DNA of 64,000 bases from Paraniabella ginsengisoli (GCF_022513635.1 NZ_JAKWBL010000001.1:1116001-1180000), one strand, 5' to 3'. Shown: positions 10,577 to 21,783, numbered from the stretch's first letter. Notes: generated by a model not told the origin, from the letters alone. Numbers and translations are program-made.

Positions 10577-12426
10577 TTATGCTCCGCTTCTTTCCTCAGC
10601 AACATTTATTTCAAAAGGAAACATAAAAGAAGCACTTGTTTCCAGTTGATAAGATAATTGTTTTTCGAGATGAGCTCTTGCATCTTCTGTGTAACTGTCT
10701 TTAAAAACCGTTATTTGAATGTCTATGAACCTGGCAATTCCTGAACAGCTTCCTTTCAAAATATGCATGCTTTTTTTTTTTACTTCAACGTTTTTAATTT
10801 TTTGCCCAAAGAGTTCATAACATAAAAGTTTTACATCTTCAACTGAAATGATTTTTCCTTTCGATGATAGTTGTCTTACAAGCATTTGTTTTTGAGCATA
10901 ATCGTTAAGGATCTCCATACCGCCTAATGCTGGTGTAATAGAGAAGCAACTTCCTGCTTCTACAATACTGTGCTGTACTGCTTTAAAGCTGGCGTTGGCC
11001 TTAACAAAACTGGCTTCGGAAGGAAATGTATTCCAATATGAAACCTGTACTGTTTCTCCCGGATTTTTAGCTTTTAACAAAGCATACCTAAATGTAGGTT
11101 TTTCATCTTTCGACATTTGTACCTGGTCTTCAAGCCTGGTAAGTATTTTAGATATTTCATTAAGACGTGAGCTGATGAAATCGTTGCTGGTCCTGCTAAA
11201 ATAGGCACTTTCATCTCTGATCGCTTCAAGCAAGCTTTTTAATGCATTTCGTATATCGTTACTGCTGTTTTTGCTAACCCTTGCTGCTCTTATAATGGCC
11301 TGTCCTTCTTCAACGGGGCTATCGTAGTTAGCCGCCTGAAGCCGGTATTTTAATCCATTCAAACCTTCAATAGAGTGAATGTCGAGAAAAGTACCATTTA
11401 CCTGTAAAGGAATAATATTGATCCATTGCTCTGTTTTATGGAATATCTTTTCTAATCGACGGTTTATAACAGGAAATGCATTAATGGCCATTTGCAAACG
11501 CTCCATAACTTCAGCGCTAAAAGGTCTTCGAAGCATAATGGTACAAAATATTGCATTATTGTTTTTTATTTCCTGTGCCAGTTTTTCAGGAAGCCCCTGC
11601 ATCAATAAATGCTGTTCCGGCAAGCCTTCTATTGGTGAGGCGTTTTCATCAATAGTAAAAAACTGGTTATTATAAATGCCTGAGGTTTCTCTTTGTATTT
11701 TGCGGGAATAATCGTTGTTGTTATTGAATGCATCTTTAATAGATGCTTCATATTGTGCGTTCTTAAAAAATCCATTTTTAAGATTTGTTTTGATTCCATT
11801 TAATGATAGTGTTGCATCCTGCAGAGAAAAATAAAAATTATTAGCTTCAGAGTGGCCTTTTAGATCAAAAAATATTTGCAGCCCTGCGAGCGATTTAATA
11901 GGTGTCTTGCTGCTTATTGTAAAATGTATCTGCTGAATCATGCCTGCACCCTTATCCTGATGAACTATGTTTTTTTACCATCATTCTGATACTTAAAAAC
12001 GCTATTGCCAGTTCTTAAATAACCAAGGTTTGCTTTTATGAGTTTGGTTTCACCAATGGGTGTGAAGTTGAGTTCAATCTCTTTACTGGCTTCATCAGCC
12101 TTCGAAATTTTTGCAACAGTGCTGAAGTTTAGATCGCTCTTTAAAATGCAGGTTTCATCTAAAGGTTTTGCAGTTACAATGCAGGAAGCGGGTTTAGCTC
12201 TTAATAGCGAATGTGGCAACATTAGTGATGCCAGCTCGTTCAATAAAGTTCCCTGAATGTCTTTAATTCTATAGCCCAGCGATTCAATCTCTCCAGCTAC
12301 CGCATCAAAAAGTAATACGGCTAACGGATCAAAGTTTGCTTCAATTTCATTTTCCTCAAGATTCCAGTGTTCAGCTGCAAGCCTGATCATCCGGTCTTTT
12401 ATTTGTTCTCTGCTCTGAACTTCCAT
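10577..12426 (-). CDS. tssF: T6SS baseplate subunit TssF (one frameshift)
   Basis: Restored length about 616 residues, right for Bacteroidetes TssF. The N-terminal part has the TssF hallmarks: RMIRLAAEHW, DPLAVLLFDAVAGEIESLGYRI and LASLMLPHSLLRAKPA. The frame breaks in an A run at about 11970-11976. One more A reads through DGKKNIVHQDKGAGMIQQIHF into the C-terminal part. It is the last gene of the leftward T6SS operon, after tssE. TssF with TssG, TssE and TssK forms the wedge and baseplate on which the sheath assembles. Confidence 0.85.
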
Positions 12427-12526
12427 ATCAAGCGTTTTATAAATTAAAATTATTGCACGAGCGCAGGTGCATGTAGCATCGAAATTGTGTCACTCCCTTC
12501 ATCTTCCAGATTATTGCTCATCTTTT

Positions 12527-12955
12527 TTAATCTAACGTATAGGGACTTATAAAAAATCCGGTTTGAAAAGTAAAGGGTTCCATATTTCTCCTTGTTTTTC
12601 CTTTTACAACAATTTCAATTTTTTTCTTTTGTACTTCTATGTTATTTACAAAGGCGCTGGCCAATCTGACATTGACATCCAACGCAACATCTGTTATCCT
12701 TTTTTCGTACCTGGTTATTTGTTGTTTCAGACTGTTAATAATAAGTTCTTTTCTCACGTCATTATTTAAATGAATATCGTAATCGCTTTCCCAAAAAGAA
12801 GAACCGTAATGTTCATCTGTTTTATTTTCGCCAGGAACAGTAGTAATGATCAGGTGCAAGTTTCTATACACCGAATCAAGTAAGGTGCAAGCGGGTAATT
12901 TTTTATTTTCAAAACAATGCTGAAACCGTAGCGGTAATTTTAAATAATCGGGCAT
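12527..12955 (-). CDS. tssE: T6SS baseplate subunit TssE (GPW/gp25 family)
   Basis: A 142-residue small protein between tssP and tssF. It matches the gp25-like pattern: ACTLLDSVYRNLHLIITT near the start, SFWESDYD and KELIINSLKQQITRYEKRI in the middle, then a C-terminal strand domain. It contributes the baseplate wedge that nucleates the sheath. The stop at 12527 may be early. One extra base in the GGG near 12542 would extend it by about 27 residues to a stop close to 12456, filling the gap before tssF. I cannot decide between these. Confidence 0.8.
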   Translation of the reverse strand: MPDYLKLPLRFQHCFENKKLPACTLLDSVYRNLHLIITTVPGENKTDEHYGSSFWESDYDIHLNNDVRKELIINSLKQQITRYEKRITDVALDVNVRLASAFVNNIEVQKKKIEIVVKGKTRRNMEPFTFQTGFFISPYTLD

Positions 12956-12960
12956 GAATA

Positions 12961-14048
12961 TTATTTGTATTCGATGTAAATAATTTTAACACAGTTGCCG
13001 TTTGCTTCGTCACGAACAACTTTAAAAGATTCGATCTTTCTCTTCTTTTTTAATATTAATACGCCTTTCTTTTCCTTTAATTCATTACAGAGTGCTGCGA
13101 ATGTTGTAGACTCATTGTTGGCCATCACTTTAGTTCCGGCTCCATTGCATAAAATATTAGTGAAGTCTTCCACGTTTTTCTTGCCATCTATCACGCCTTG
13201 TATCATTGATTTTATTGCAGGCTCAGGTAATTGATCATAAACTTTTGCAGGCGGTGCAGCAGGTTCTTGCTTAGGTGCTTCGTTTTGAAGTTGAACTGCT
13301 TCGTCTGTTTTTTTATCGTCTAAAGGCAAAGGCTCTTCAGGAATGGGTGGTACATCTAAAGGCGAGACGGGTGGTAGGTTCGCAGCTTGCTCCAACTGTG
13401 CACCCGAATCAACAACCTGAATGATCTTTTTATAAGTCTTGTTGTTATCAACTTTTAAGATAATAGTAAAATTTCCTGCCTTTGTAAAAATGATCTTAGC
13501 CGAGTTACTGGTTTGTGCAGACAACTCTGGCATTTCTTCAACACTCCATTCATAATTGGCGCCAACTGCACTTGTGTTAAATATTGCCTCGTCTCCAACT
13601 GATAATATATCTGCTGAAATAATTGGGCTAATAACAGGTGCATTGATATTAAGCGTGGTATTGCCTTGTGTAACCCGAATGTTGAATGATTGTAAACACT
13701 TGCCATTTAAAATAGCTTTCACCAGATAATAACCTTCTTTTAAATAAGTATGTGTAACTACATTGCCTGATCTTTTTCTGATCCGTCATCAAACTCCCAC
13801 AAAATATTTATGCTTTTTGATGTGTTAGAAGCTGAAAAAGTTATCTGCTCATTTATATAAAAAGTTTGTTTACTATCATTTTCAATGTGATTCAGTTTGC
13901 CGGCGGCGGATATGCTAAAGTTGGGACATGGCACATTTGTCGCAACCTTGTAGGCTAGTAATCCTGTCGATAAAAAAGCGAGTACAATAAGTGATAGCCA
14001 CACTTTGAAATCTATACCTGCCCATTTTTTTGTAAGCGAACGATGCAT
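12961..14048 (-). CDS. tssP: T6SS-iii envelope protein TssP, PKD-domain type (one frameshift)
   Basis: Restored length about 362 residues from ATG 14048. One transmembrane helix near the start (KVWLSLIVLAFLSTGLLAYK) is followed by two periplasmic PKD/Ig-like repeats (ILWEFDDGSEK ... NVVTHTY, then YEWSVEE ... KAGNFTIILKV). A proline- and acid-rich linker leads to a C-terminal domain. The frame breaks in an A run near 13765. An added A restores the PKD strand. The architecture and its place beside tssO fit the TssP component of the Bacteroidetes trans-envelope complex (TssNQOPR). The precise letter is less certain than membership of the complex. Confidence 0.7.
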
Positions 14049-14071
14049 ATAAAAGATTTTTCCGTTGCCAA

Positions 14072-14592
14072 TTATTTTTGTCTGAGAATTAGGTTTTGAG
14101 TTTGCAATTGGTTGTATGATTCCTGCCACTTTACAAGAGAATTCTTGAGCTCTAGTATTTGAGCGTTATACATGGCAACAACAGAATCTTTGTTACCAGC
14201 AGCCCGTAAACCTCTTTTGTCGGATTGCATATTGTTCAGCGCTTTAATAACCTGGCTGTACAAACCTTTCGACGTTACTTCGTTTTTGGAGAGTATAGCA
14301 TCCATTTCTTGTATTTTTTGGGTGATGCGTCCATCGAGTAAGCCAGATTTTTGGGGATCGATATTCACTGTATCCAGCAAGGATTGAGCTTCTGCCATGG
14401 TTGACGTAAAATCATTACGGAAAAGGTTTTCCTTGTCGACAATTGCCAATTGCTCCTGAAGTTTTTCATTTTCTGCATAAGGAATTTTGATGCCGAAAAA
14501 AATGGCAGTTATGATTACTGCGATTGTCAGTATAAAAAAAGCAGGAACCTGCTGAAGGCTTTTTGTCTATCGTGAGCGTTTAATGGTTTCAT
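14072..14592 (-). CDS. tssO: T6SS-iii envelope protein TssO (one frameshift)
   Basis: Restored length about 173 residues. ATG 14592 starts MKPLNAHDRQKAF, followed by one strong transmembrane helix. The T run of 7 in this helix (near 14552-14558 on the + strand) is one short. The rest is a helical periplasmic region (ENEKLQEQLAIVDKE ... ALNNMQSDKRG) with a coiled-coil C-terminus. This single-TM plus coiled-coil layout, between tssK and tssP, fits TssO of subtype iii. TssO belongs to the envelope complex that replaces TssJLM. Assignment rests on layout and context. Confidence 0.7.
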
Positions 14593-14645
14593 ATGCTTTT
14601 GAAAAATTTAGTGGGATGCTTGGTAGCGTTTTTATGTCTTAAATG

Positions 14646-15796
14646 TTATCCAAAAAATCTTCTTTTGGGTTTAGTATTGTTGTGCTCAGATGTATCATTT
14701 ATATATCCTTCCTTAACGAAAATGCCGGATTCTTTTTTCTTACCAATAAATTCCAGATTACTTAATGTGTTGAATAGTTTGCCGGTGACCTTTGCGAATT
14801 GTATGATCGCAGTAATATTTTCATTGATATCATTATGATTGTAGCGTAACGTTGCCATGTTGGTCAGCAGTGATTCCAGTTCGCCTTGCTTCAATTCACT
14901 CCATTCACTCAGGTAATTCATTAGCTCCTCTTTTCCCGAACCTGTACGCAAATCGATCGTGTTTTTGAGTATTCTTGCCAAACCAACAATGGCACTGATC
15001 ATTTTGACTGGCGGCTCGTAAATGTAAAGCCACCTGAAATCTGTAATAGCTTTGCTTAGATAAATCATTATGCGATCACAGCAAAATTGTGCTAACTCTG
15101 CCAATTCGTTTTGCTGGCTTTTTTATAGATCTTTTGAACTATTTGTGAAGAAGCCTGCTCTAGATTTGCCAAAAAACTGTCAAGCTCAGAATGCAGGCCT
15201 AAAAGGTCTTGCGAAGCATTCACTGTTAAAAATGGAGGTAAATAATCTTCGGCAACTTTAAGTGTTCCGCCAGTAGGTTCAAGTTTGCCGATCACCAATG
15301 CGTAAGGATTGTGAGCGTATTGATTAAATTCATGAGCGGCGATAATCTGAAATTGATGTGATGGTTTTGCATAAGGGAATCTTGGCGGGTTCTCAGCTGG
15401 ATTAATATTGCCAAAAGGTTCCTTATCGTACGGCTGTGTGGTCAGAACTACCCAACACACATCATTCGCTGAAGCCGGAAGCGTGAGTGATACAAATGGG
15501 TTTCCATCCTGATGATCGCTTTTGTCTGTTGCATTAATGTTCATAAATACGCCACCAATCGATACTGCTTTGCAAGAAATAAGATTGATACGTAATGTGT
15601 TTTGATTGTCTATAGCGAGTTGTATATTGAAGTTATTCTCACCGGGAAATATGCCATATCTGATGGGTGAAAGAGTAGAAGACAATAGGTTGTAAAGTTC
15701 AAATGTTTGTGCATTATCCTGTGCAATGAAAATGTCTTTGTTTAGTTTCATTCCATCGGTCCAGTTTACATGCGGATATGTAGTTTGCTTTTCCAT
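14646..15796 (-). CDS. tssK: T6SS baseplate subunit TssK (one frameshift)
   Basis: Restored length about 383 residues. The N-terminus (YPHVNWTDGMKLNKDIFIAQDN) is the TssK shoulder start. The C-terminal part has TDFRWLYIYEPPVKMI and helical segments of the head domain. The frame breaks in AAAA near 15104-15107. A fifth A joins the halves as KASKNELAELAQF. TssK links baseplate wedges to the membrane complex, which in subtype iii is expected to be TssN and partners. Both are next to it here. Confidence is good. Confidence 0.85.
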
Positions 15797-15819
15797 GTTG
15801 TCGTTTTGCTTTTGTTTGT

Positions 15820-16673
15820 TTAAATCACTCTTTCACAAATCACAACTGAGTTTTCTTTGAGCTTATTATATTTAATGGTTAGCGCAGCGTCTAAAATTTT
15901 GAGAATGTATTCCATTTCGGTTTGGTTCTGAAAGTCCATTCATCAATGCTTTCTCCGTTTGCATATTTTATGGGTGTTTCAACTTGTACGTCGTTGTAAT
16001 CATTGATGAAATGATAGAATAGGTCTCCTAATTTCATATTCTCTGGCGCTTTTACGGTAAAATAAGTGCTTTCCTTGTCTGTTTCAGTTTTAGGTATTTC
16101 TAACCCTATAACGTACAATCTTTCTTTTTCATCTTCGTCCGGGAGCTCAATAGTATTGTCTAGGGGATATTTCCAATAATTATATAATGGCTGTGGAATG
16201 GAGATTGCTGCATCAAATACGTGTAGCAGCAAAAAAGGAATTAAGAGAAAAAGCATGCATAATAGCATTGGAAAATGCATGAAATCTTTGGCCTTGATAA
16301 AATATTGTAATGATGAAAAGATAGCTACTGATAGTAGGATGATAGAGATGCAGAAAAGAAATTCAGCAAAGAATTGTTTGGTCCAGTTGTCGTGCCTTAT
16401 CTTAAAATATTTTTTATGAACCATTAAGACAATGAACATTCCGAACAACAGGAACACAGCTGACAATATCCAGAAAGTAAAAAATAGATTTTTAGTTATA
16501 TAGGTTGTGGCAAATGCAATGCCAGATACAATAGCTGATGAAGCAATATTAAATATCCACGGCTTTTTACCATAGTTTCCAAAACTGCTGCTCAATGGTT
16601 TTATAAATGCCATGATCAGCAATGATGAAGCCAGGAATGCTCCTGCAAAAATTAAAAAGTATTTTAAGGCCAT
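15820..16673 (-). CDS. tssN: T6SS-iii inner-membrane protein TssN (one frameshift near the end)
   Basis: Restored length about 284 residues. Five to six transmembrane helices occupy the first ~150 residues (for example YFLIFAGAFLASSLLIMAFI, FFTFWILSAVFLLFGMFIV, MLLCMLFLLIPFLLLHVF), followed by a soluble C-terminal domain. The visible stop at 15891 follows an A4T4 run. With one more base the frame continues as DAALTIKYNKLKENSVVICERVI and stops at 15820, which looks coding. Multipass TssN is specific to Bacteroidetes T6SS and is taken to anchor the baseplate in the inner membrane. Confidence 0.8.
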
Positions 16674-16697
16674 TTTTTATTGAGTTTTGAATAGTTG

Positions 16698-17596
16698 CTA
16701 TAGATAAGTGCCTATTCCTAATATATTTTCATGTGTTTCTTTTACAAGGTTAGCTGCTGGTATAAAATCAAATATGATATCAACATCAAGAGGCACAAAA
16801 ATTTCAACAAAGCGATCAATCATATTTTTCATTGGAGCTTGATCAACATATAACGCTAATTCTGTATCAGGAATATCGCAGACTGTGCATTTCCAGAAAA
16901 TAATCAGCTCTAAGCCATGATTGCCGGCAATAGAGTCAATGCCTAGTCGCTGTTGGCTCAATGTTCTTTGGTCAAAAAAGACCTATCAATATCCTGAACT
17001 GACTTCAGTATGATCTTTCTGTTTAACACATTACTTAAAGCTAATTCTGTTGCTGCCATATTACCTTTTATAGAATCACAATAGGGCATTAACTGTAACA
17101 ATCTTCCAGCATTTGTTTCTGGCAGATCCGTACTTATATTCCAAAATTTGTAAAAAGAACTGTTCAGTTTGCCGTTCTGGATATCATAAAGTGTATCGCG
17201 TTCGGCTGTTTCTGCGGCAGCTTTGTACTGAAATAATAATTGTTCAAGAGGTGCAAAAAATTTTCGGGCCTGCTTTTCTTCTTCTTTAAATTGTTTATGT
17301 TCTTCAATTGCTTCTGTTACTGAATTGATTTTGCTACTTCCTTTTGTTTGATGAAATAGTCCTTCTGGAAGGCGATCATAAATACTATCTCTGTTCAGTG
17401 TTATTTCAAACGTCAGGTTATTATCATACTCTTCAATTATTACGCTGTCAACATCATTGCTATATCCTTTTTTGAAGCCACCTTTATTATAAGTTTTAAG
17501 GTTACTTGTAGCATGACCGGCTTCTACAAGTGAAGCAAATATTGCTTCAGCCGTATATGACAATTTCGAAATAGCATTATTTATAGGGCGGCTCAT
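16698..17596 (-). CDS. tssG: T6SS baseplate subunit TssG (one frameshift)
   Basis: Restored length about 299 residues, first gene of the leftward T6SS operon. RDSIYDRLPEGLFHQT and RLLQLMPYCDSIKGN are TssG features, and the C-terminal segment LGIDSIAGNHGLE ... VETHENILGIGTYL type ending also fits. The frame breaks near 16965, where CATTGAG needs one more T to read KEHLSQQRLGID. TssG pairs with TssF in the wedge. Its start at 17596 faces vgrG across a 189-base region that should contain divergent promoters. Confidence 0.8.
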
Positions 17597-17785
17597 GACG
17601 ATTTAATGCTGATCTTTTTTAAAGATAAAAAGTGCTTCATGATTTAGTTTCAGTCAAAATTAGATCAAACTACTAATAAGGCACATCACTAAAAATAGTG
17701 ATACTGAGAGCCTCTTTTATATTCTACATTTACCTGGCAAAACAATTTTAATTTAAAGAAGAATGCAGCTAAACATTGAATTAAT
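17597..17785. promoter_or_regulatory. Divergent promoter region of the two T6SS operons
   Basis: The only gap between the leftward (tssG first) and rightward (vgrG first) operons. It is AT-rich and must carry both promoters. I cannot point to a clear TAnnTTTG box on either side, so this is inference from gene orientation. Confidence 0.5.
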
Positions 17786-19705
17786 ATGCCATTTTTACTT
17801 AATCATACACAAATAACCATAGAAGAATTTAAGGATCCGGTTATTTTTTTTAACCTTAGCATTAATCAATATCTGGCCGATGTAAATTCATTCAATTTTA
17901 CACTGCGACATCCTAAAGACAACGACGAGCCTTCTTTTCAGAGCTATCTTGATTTTTATAAAAAGTGCCTTTCAAAGCAAGTCGTCATCAATATTACAGA
18001 AGGCGACGGGGGCGCAATTCAGTTTACTTTTATTGGTTTTATTTATGCAATCACTTGCACGGGAAATGATGATATGGCAACATCATACGATATTTCTGGT
18101 AAAGGGATATTTGCAAAACTGGACGAAATTTCTGAATGCAGCAGCTATTATCGTGAATCTATTCAAGGCATTATTGACAAAATAAGTACCGGTTTTCCGC
18201 TAAAAAAAATGAACTGAATACAAAAGAAGAGTTATACTATACGGTACAATACAACCAAACAAGATTCGATTTTTTACGCATGCTTGCTGCTCGTTATGGC
18301 GAATGGTTGTTTTACAATGGTACACAAATGATATTTGGCAATCCAGAAGGAAAAGAAATTACCTTAAAAATAGGCACAGATGTTACCGACGTTGGCGTAT
18401 CTGCCAAAACATTAAAACCATCCGAAAAACATGCAGGCTTTAATACTCATGATGGAAAAGAAGTATTAAAAGATGTGAATGAGGCGCACGGAATGTCTGA
18501 TCCGTTTATTAAAGCAGGTTTGGAGGCAGGCCAAAAAACCTACGAAGGTCAGCAACAATATACTTATGCAAATACTGTGTTTACCAGCAATCCTTCTTCC
18601 GCCAATAGTATGGATGCTGTTGCTGAAAGATTGCAACACGGCAATATAGCCAACACCACTTATCTTTCTGCCCGGTCAGAGAAAAGCACATTAGCGCTTG
18701 GCACAAAAATCTATTTAAAAGATAAAAGCGATGCATCGGCAGGAAATTACATTATTATACTGATTAACCATTTTTGTAGCGATCAACATCACTATCAAAA
18801 CAGTTTTTCGGCTATACCGCAAGATGTAAAGAGGCCTCCATACACCAATGCGCACTTATACCCTGTGTGCAAACCACAACCTGCTATTGTGCTCAATAAT
18901 GAAGATGATAAAGGAATGGGGCGGCTACAGGTTAAATTTCCCTGGCAGGCCGAATCGAAGGATGATAAGCCATGGTTAAGCGTAATGGTACCACATGCCG
19001 GAAAAGGCAAAGGGTTTCTTTTTTACCTGAAATTGATGAACAAGTTATGGTTGATTTTATTGGAGGCAATGCCGAACGCCCTTTTGTGGTTGGCGCTTTT
19101 TATACTGATGATGGGAAACATGAAAATGATCATACAAATAATCATAAAAAAGTTATTGGAACTAAAACGGGAAGGAGACTGGAGATTGATGATGACAAAG
19201 GAGAGCTTAGGCTTCAGGACTATAAAGGAGATGAGAAGGGGAATTATATTTTGCTTCAAAAAAACGAAGAGGATTATGAAACAAAGATCGTATCAGGCGC
19301 AGATGATAATAATTTTTCGATTGTGAGAGTAAACGGTGAAAACGGAATTTTTTAGCCGTAAAAGATAATGGCGAAGCTATTTTAGAAATTGTGCTGGACA
19401 CAAAAAAGAAGAAAATAAAAATTCATTCTAAAGGTTCCGTCGGCATTTCGGCTGATCAGGAAATAAATATGAGCGCGGGTAATATTAGTATTAAAGCTTC
19501 TAAAAAGTTACAATTAACAGGTGCGGAGACCATAAATATAGATTCGGATAATAAAATAAAAATGGAAGGTGTAGATGTAAAAATTTCGGGGGATATGAAT
19601 ATGGAAATAGGTGGTGTAAATACAACCATTGAAGGAGAAGCTTCCCTTCAACTAAAATCTACAGGTCCGAATGTTATTTCAGGGTTACCTATAAAAATTA
19701 ATTAA
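17786..19705 (+). CDS. vgrG: T6SS spike protein VgrG/TssI (three frameshifts)
   Basis: Restored length about 640 residues. An N-terminal gp27-like hub (SINQYLADVNSFNFTLRHP) runs into a gp5-like OB domain (GMGRLQVKFPWQ, PWLSVMVPHAGKGKGF, LPEIDEQVMVDFIGGN, RPFVVGAFY). A long beta-helix tail of alternating polar repeats ends the protein (KGSVGISADQEINMSAGNIS). Missing bases: an A in the A run at 18205-18211, a T at 19018-19024, a T at 19349-19352. It starts the rightward operon and is followed 32 bases later by PAAR. It forms the puncturing trimer on the Hcp tube. No extra C-terminal effector domain is seen. Confidence 0.92.
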
Positions 19706-19737
19706 GCCATTTTCTAAAGAGAATAAAAATAAAAATT

Positions 19738-20028
19738 ATGCCACAACCAGCAGCAAGAGTAGGGGATATGCATGTATGTGCCATGGTAACCGCATTGGTG
19801 CCGCATGTAGGCGGACCAATATTGCCGCCAGGCTGCCCCACCGTATTAATATGCGGACAACCAGCAGCAAGGGTAGGCGATATGTTGGTGTGTGCTGGTG
19901 GTCCAGATGTGGTGGCTTCTGGTTCTGCCACTGTATTAATTGGTGGCATGCCCGCAGCGCAAATGGGTAGCCTTACAGCACATGGTGGCGCTATTGTTGC
20001 AGGCGCGCCTACTGTATTAATTGGTTAA
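19738..20028 (+). CDS. PAAR-domain spike tip protein
   Basis: A 96-residue protein with three repeated units of the form PAARVGDMHVC / PTVLIGG, the PAAR hairpin pattern that sharpens the VgrG tip and binds a metal ion. It consists of the PAAR domain alone, with no effector extension, so cargo must be carried non-covalently or by another protein. Its position directly after vgrG and before two unassigned genes marks those as the cargo slot. Confidence 0.93.
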   Translation: MPQPAARVGDMHVCAMVTALVPHVGGPILPPGCPTVLICGQPAARVGDMLVCAGGPDVVASGSATVLIGGMPAAQMGSLTAHGGAIVAGAPTVLIG

Positions 20029-20036
20029 TAAAAACT

Positions 20037-20372
20037 ATGAACGAGGCAACAACAAAGATATTGGCAGAGCAGGCAACGGATGTTGCAAAGGAAATGGCGG
20101 TAGCATTAAAAAGGTTTAGCCGCGAAACTGCATTGCTTTTATATGCTAAAGCGTTGTGTAAAATGGAAATAGAATGTGTTTTTGTCGGTGACAAAGTACA
20201 TCCTAAAATGACCAATGAACGAGCTAATGAAAAAATGAACAAAACTATAGAAAAGGCAAAAATAAAATGGCAAAACGCTAACGATGGCGATAAGCAAAAA
20301 GTATTGGAAATGCAAAAAATAATACAGGAAGGGCAAGAGCGGATAAAAGAACTGTATAATCAAATTGTTTAA
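20037..20372 (+). CDS. Small helical protein in the T6SS cargo slot (possible adaptor or immunity)
   Basis: A 111-residue, strongly charged and almost entirely helical protein without signal peptide or membrane segment. It begins MNEATTKILAEQATDVAKE and has a lysine/glutamate-rich C-terminal half. I do not recognise a family. It lies 8 bases after PAAR and 5 bases before the caspase-like gene, so the three are surely co-transcribed. That position is where T6SS adaptors, chaperones or cognate immunity proteins are often found. A cytosolic location would fit an adaptor better than periplasmic immunity. Function is inference. Confidence 0.5.
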   Translation: MNEATTKILAEQATDVAKEMAVALKRFSRETALLLYAKALCKMEIECVFVGDKVHPKMTNERANEKMNKTIEKAKIKWQNANDGDKQKVLEMQKIIQEGQERIKELYNQIV

Positions 20373-20377
20373 ATATT

Positions 20378-21175
20378 ATGGTAAAAGCAGCAACATTTGA
20401 CAATAACGTTTTAATTCACGATGTACGGGTAGAAGGAAAGGCTCCCAATTATTTGGCCAAAAATTATTGGCAAATAGATGGCGGCGCTTCTCTTGATTGG
20501 ATATTTGGAGAAGCACTAAAGATAGCAGATAGCTTACCAGAGAAGAAAATAATAAATATTTATGTTATTGCTCATGGAATGTATGAGCAGAAGATGATCT
20601 GGAGATACGACAGCTTACACTTAAATAAAGATGGTAAACCAACAGCAACGCCAGAAAGATGTGGCGCATTTCATGGTGGCATAGGTGTGCAATTAGGAGC
20701 TGATAATTTAACAATAAGCTCAATGGATAAAATTCCTAATTTTTTAAAATTGAAAGACAGGGTTGGTAAAATTATTTTTTATTCATGTGGTATTGCTGGC
20801 GGGATGCCTATGATTACTGGTTCGAAAAATGACGGAAGTATAGACTATATTGAAGACAGCGAGAAAACTGCTCAAAAGGAGACTGAATGCCATATACATG
20901 ATGGATTAACGGCGTATGACCGCTTGAATGGTTTAACATATAGCCTTGACTCATCTATGATTTTGCCAACATTCCAGTTTATGAAAACAGTTTCTAAAAA
21001 GTTAAACACGGTAACCATAGGTGCAAATATGCTGCAATGGCCAGTTTTAAAAAATGGGTGGTCCAATAAGACAAAAATGATTTATATGGAGAAATGGAAA
21101 GGACAGTTATATGAATTTTTACCACCGGAAGGAAGAGAGCATGAAATACACAGACCAGGTAATGATTATTTCTAA
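20378..21175 (+). CDS. Candidate T6SS effector with clan-CD (caspase/DUF4347-like) catalytic pattern
   Basis: A 265-residue protein without signal peptide. A hydrophobic strand IYVIAHG (H66-G67) is followed 71 residues later by a second strand ending KIIFYSCGIAGG (C137). This His-Gly ... Ser-Cys-Gly order and spacing is the catalytic dyad layout of clan CD cysteine peptidases, and the segment LGADNLTISSMDKIPNFLKL before it resembles the DUF4347/CHAT pattern. The gene sits between PAAR plus a small helical gene and tssB, the usual cargo position. Substrate unknown. It could instead be a structural or regulatory protein using the same fold. What is seen is motif and context. Effector status is inference. 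Confidence 0.55.
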   Translation: MVKAATFDNNVLIHDVRVEGKAPNYLAKNYWQIDGGASLDWIFGEALKIADSLPEKKIINIYVIAHGMYEQKMIWRYDSLHLNKDGKPTATPERCGAFHGGIGVQLGADNLTISSMDKIPNFLKLKDRVGKIIFYSCGIAGGMPMITGSKNDGSIDYIEDSEKTAQKETECHIHDGLTAYDRLNGLTYSLDSSMILPTFQFMKTVSKKLNTVTIGANMLQWPVLKNGWSNKTKMIYMEKWKGQLYEFLPPEGREHEIHRPGNDYF

Positions 21176-21331
21176 ACAAACATAAAAGTATACAGCATTA
21201 TGCCACTTTCGCAAATGAAAAAGTATAAAGTAATATATCCCATCAATACATGCTAAAATATCGTAACAAAGTTAAAGACATATTTTCCTCGGTTATTTTA
21301 TGCTATTGATTCAAACAAAAGATAAACAGTT

Positions 21332-21774
21332 ATGGAAAGCAATAATCACGATAATGGAATAAGGACAGCTACATCTGAAACCTTCTCCAATATTCAACAA
21401 AACAGGACGCTGATAGCCGGAAAATTTACGGTTGAGGCGCCCCTCAAACCTCAGGCAGTACACGGCTTACAAAACATGAACCAGTTATTTGAATATTACA
21501 AACCTGAAATAAGTGTGGAGCTGGAGAGTGCAAACAGAGGTATTAGTAAAGAAATATTAAAGTTTAAAAATCTTACGGATTTTGATTTGACAAACATAAT
21601 TAGCCAAAGTTCAGTGTTAAAAAATATTGCTACAAAAAAGAAAGCTATTTGAATATTACAAAGCAATTAAAAAATAATCAGCTTTTGCAGCAAGCGCTCT
21701 CTGATTCAACGGACCGGCAGGCAATTGCCAAAATTATAAATGCCATGATAAACGAATTAAATAATCACCAATAA
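21332..21774 (+). CDS. tssB: T6SS contractile sheath small subunit TssB (one frameshift)
   Basis: Restored length about 147 residues. Typical TssB features: KPEISVELESANR, then LKFKNLTDFDLTNIISQS. The frame breaks in the A run at about 21637-21642. An added A gives a helical C-terminus (ESYLNITKQLKNN ... DRQAIAKIINAMINELNNHQ). Together with TssC it forms the sheath whose contraction drives the tube. It precedes the tube gene by 9 bases. Confidence 0.85.
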
Positions 21775-21783
21775 TTGTATACC

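Noticed and set aside
17786-19705. VgrG split into several small genes or a decayed pseudogene
   Set aside because: Three single-base repairs in homopolymers restore a complete VgrG with no lost motif, and the same error type occurs in unrelated genes throughout.
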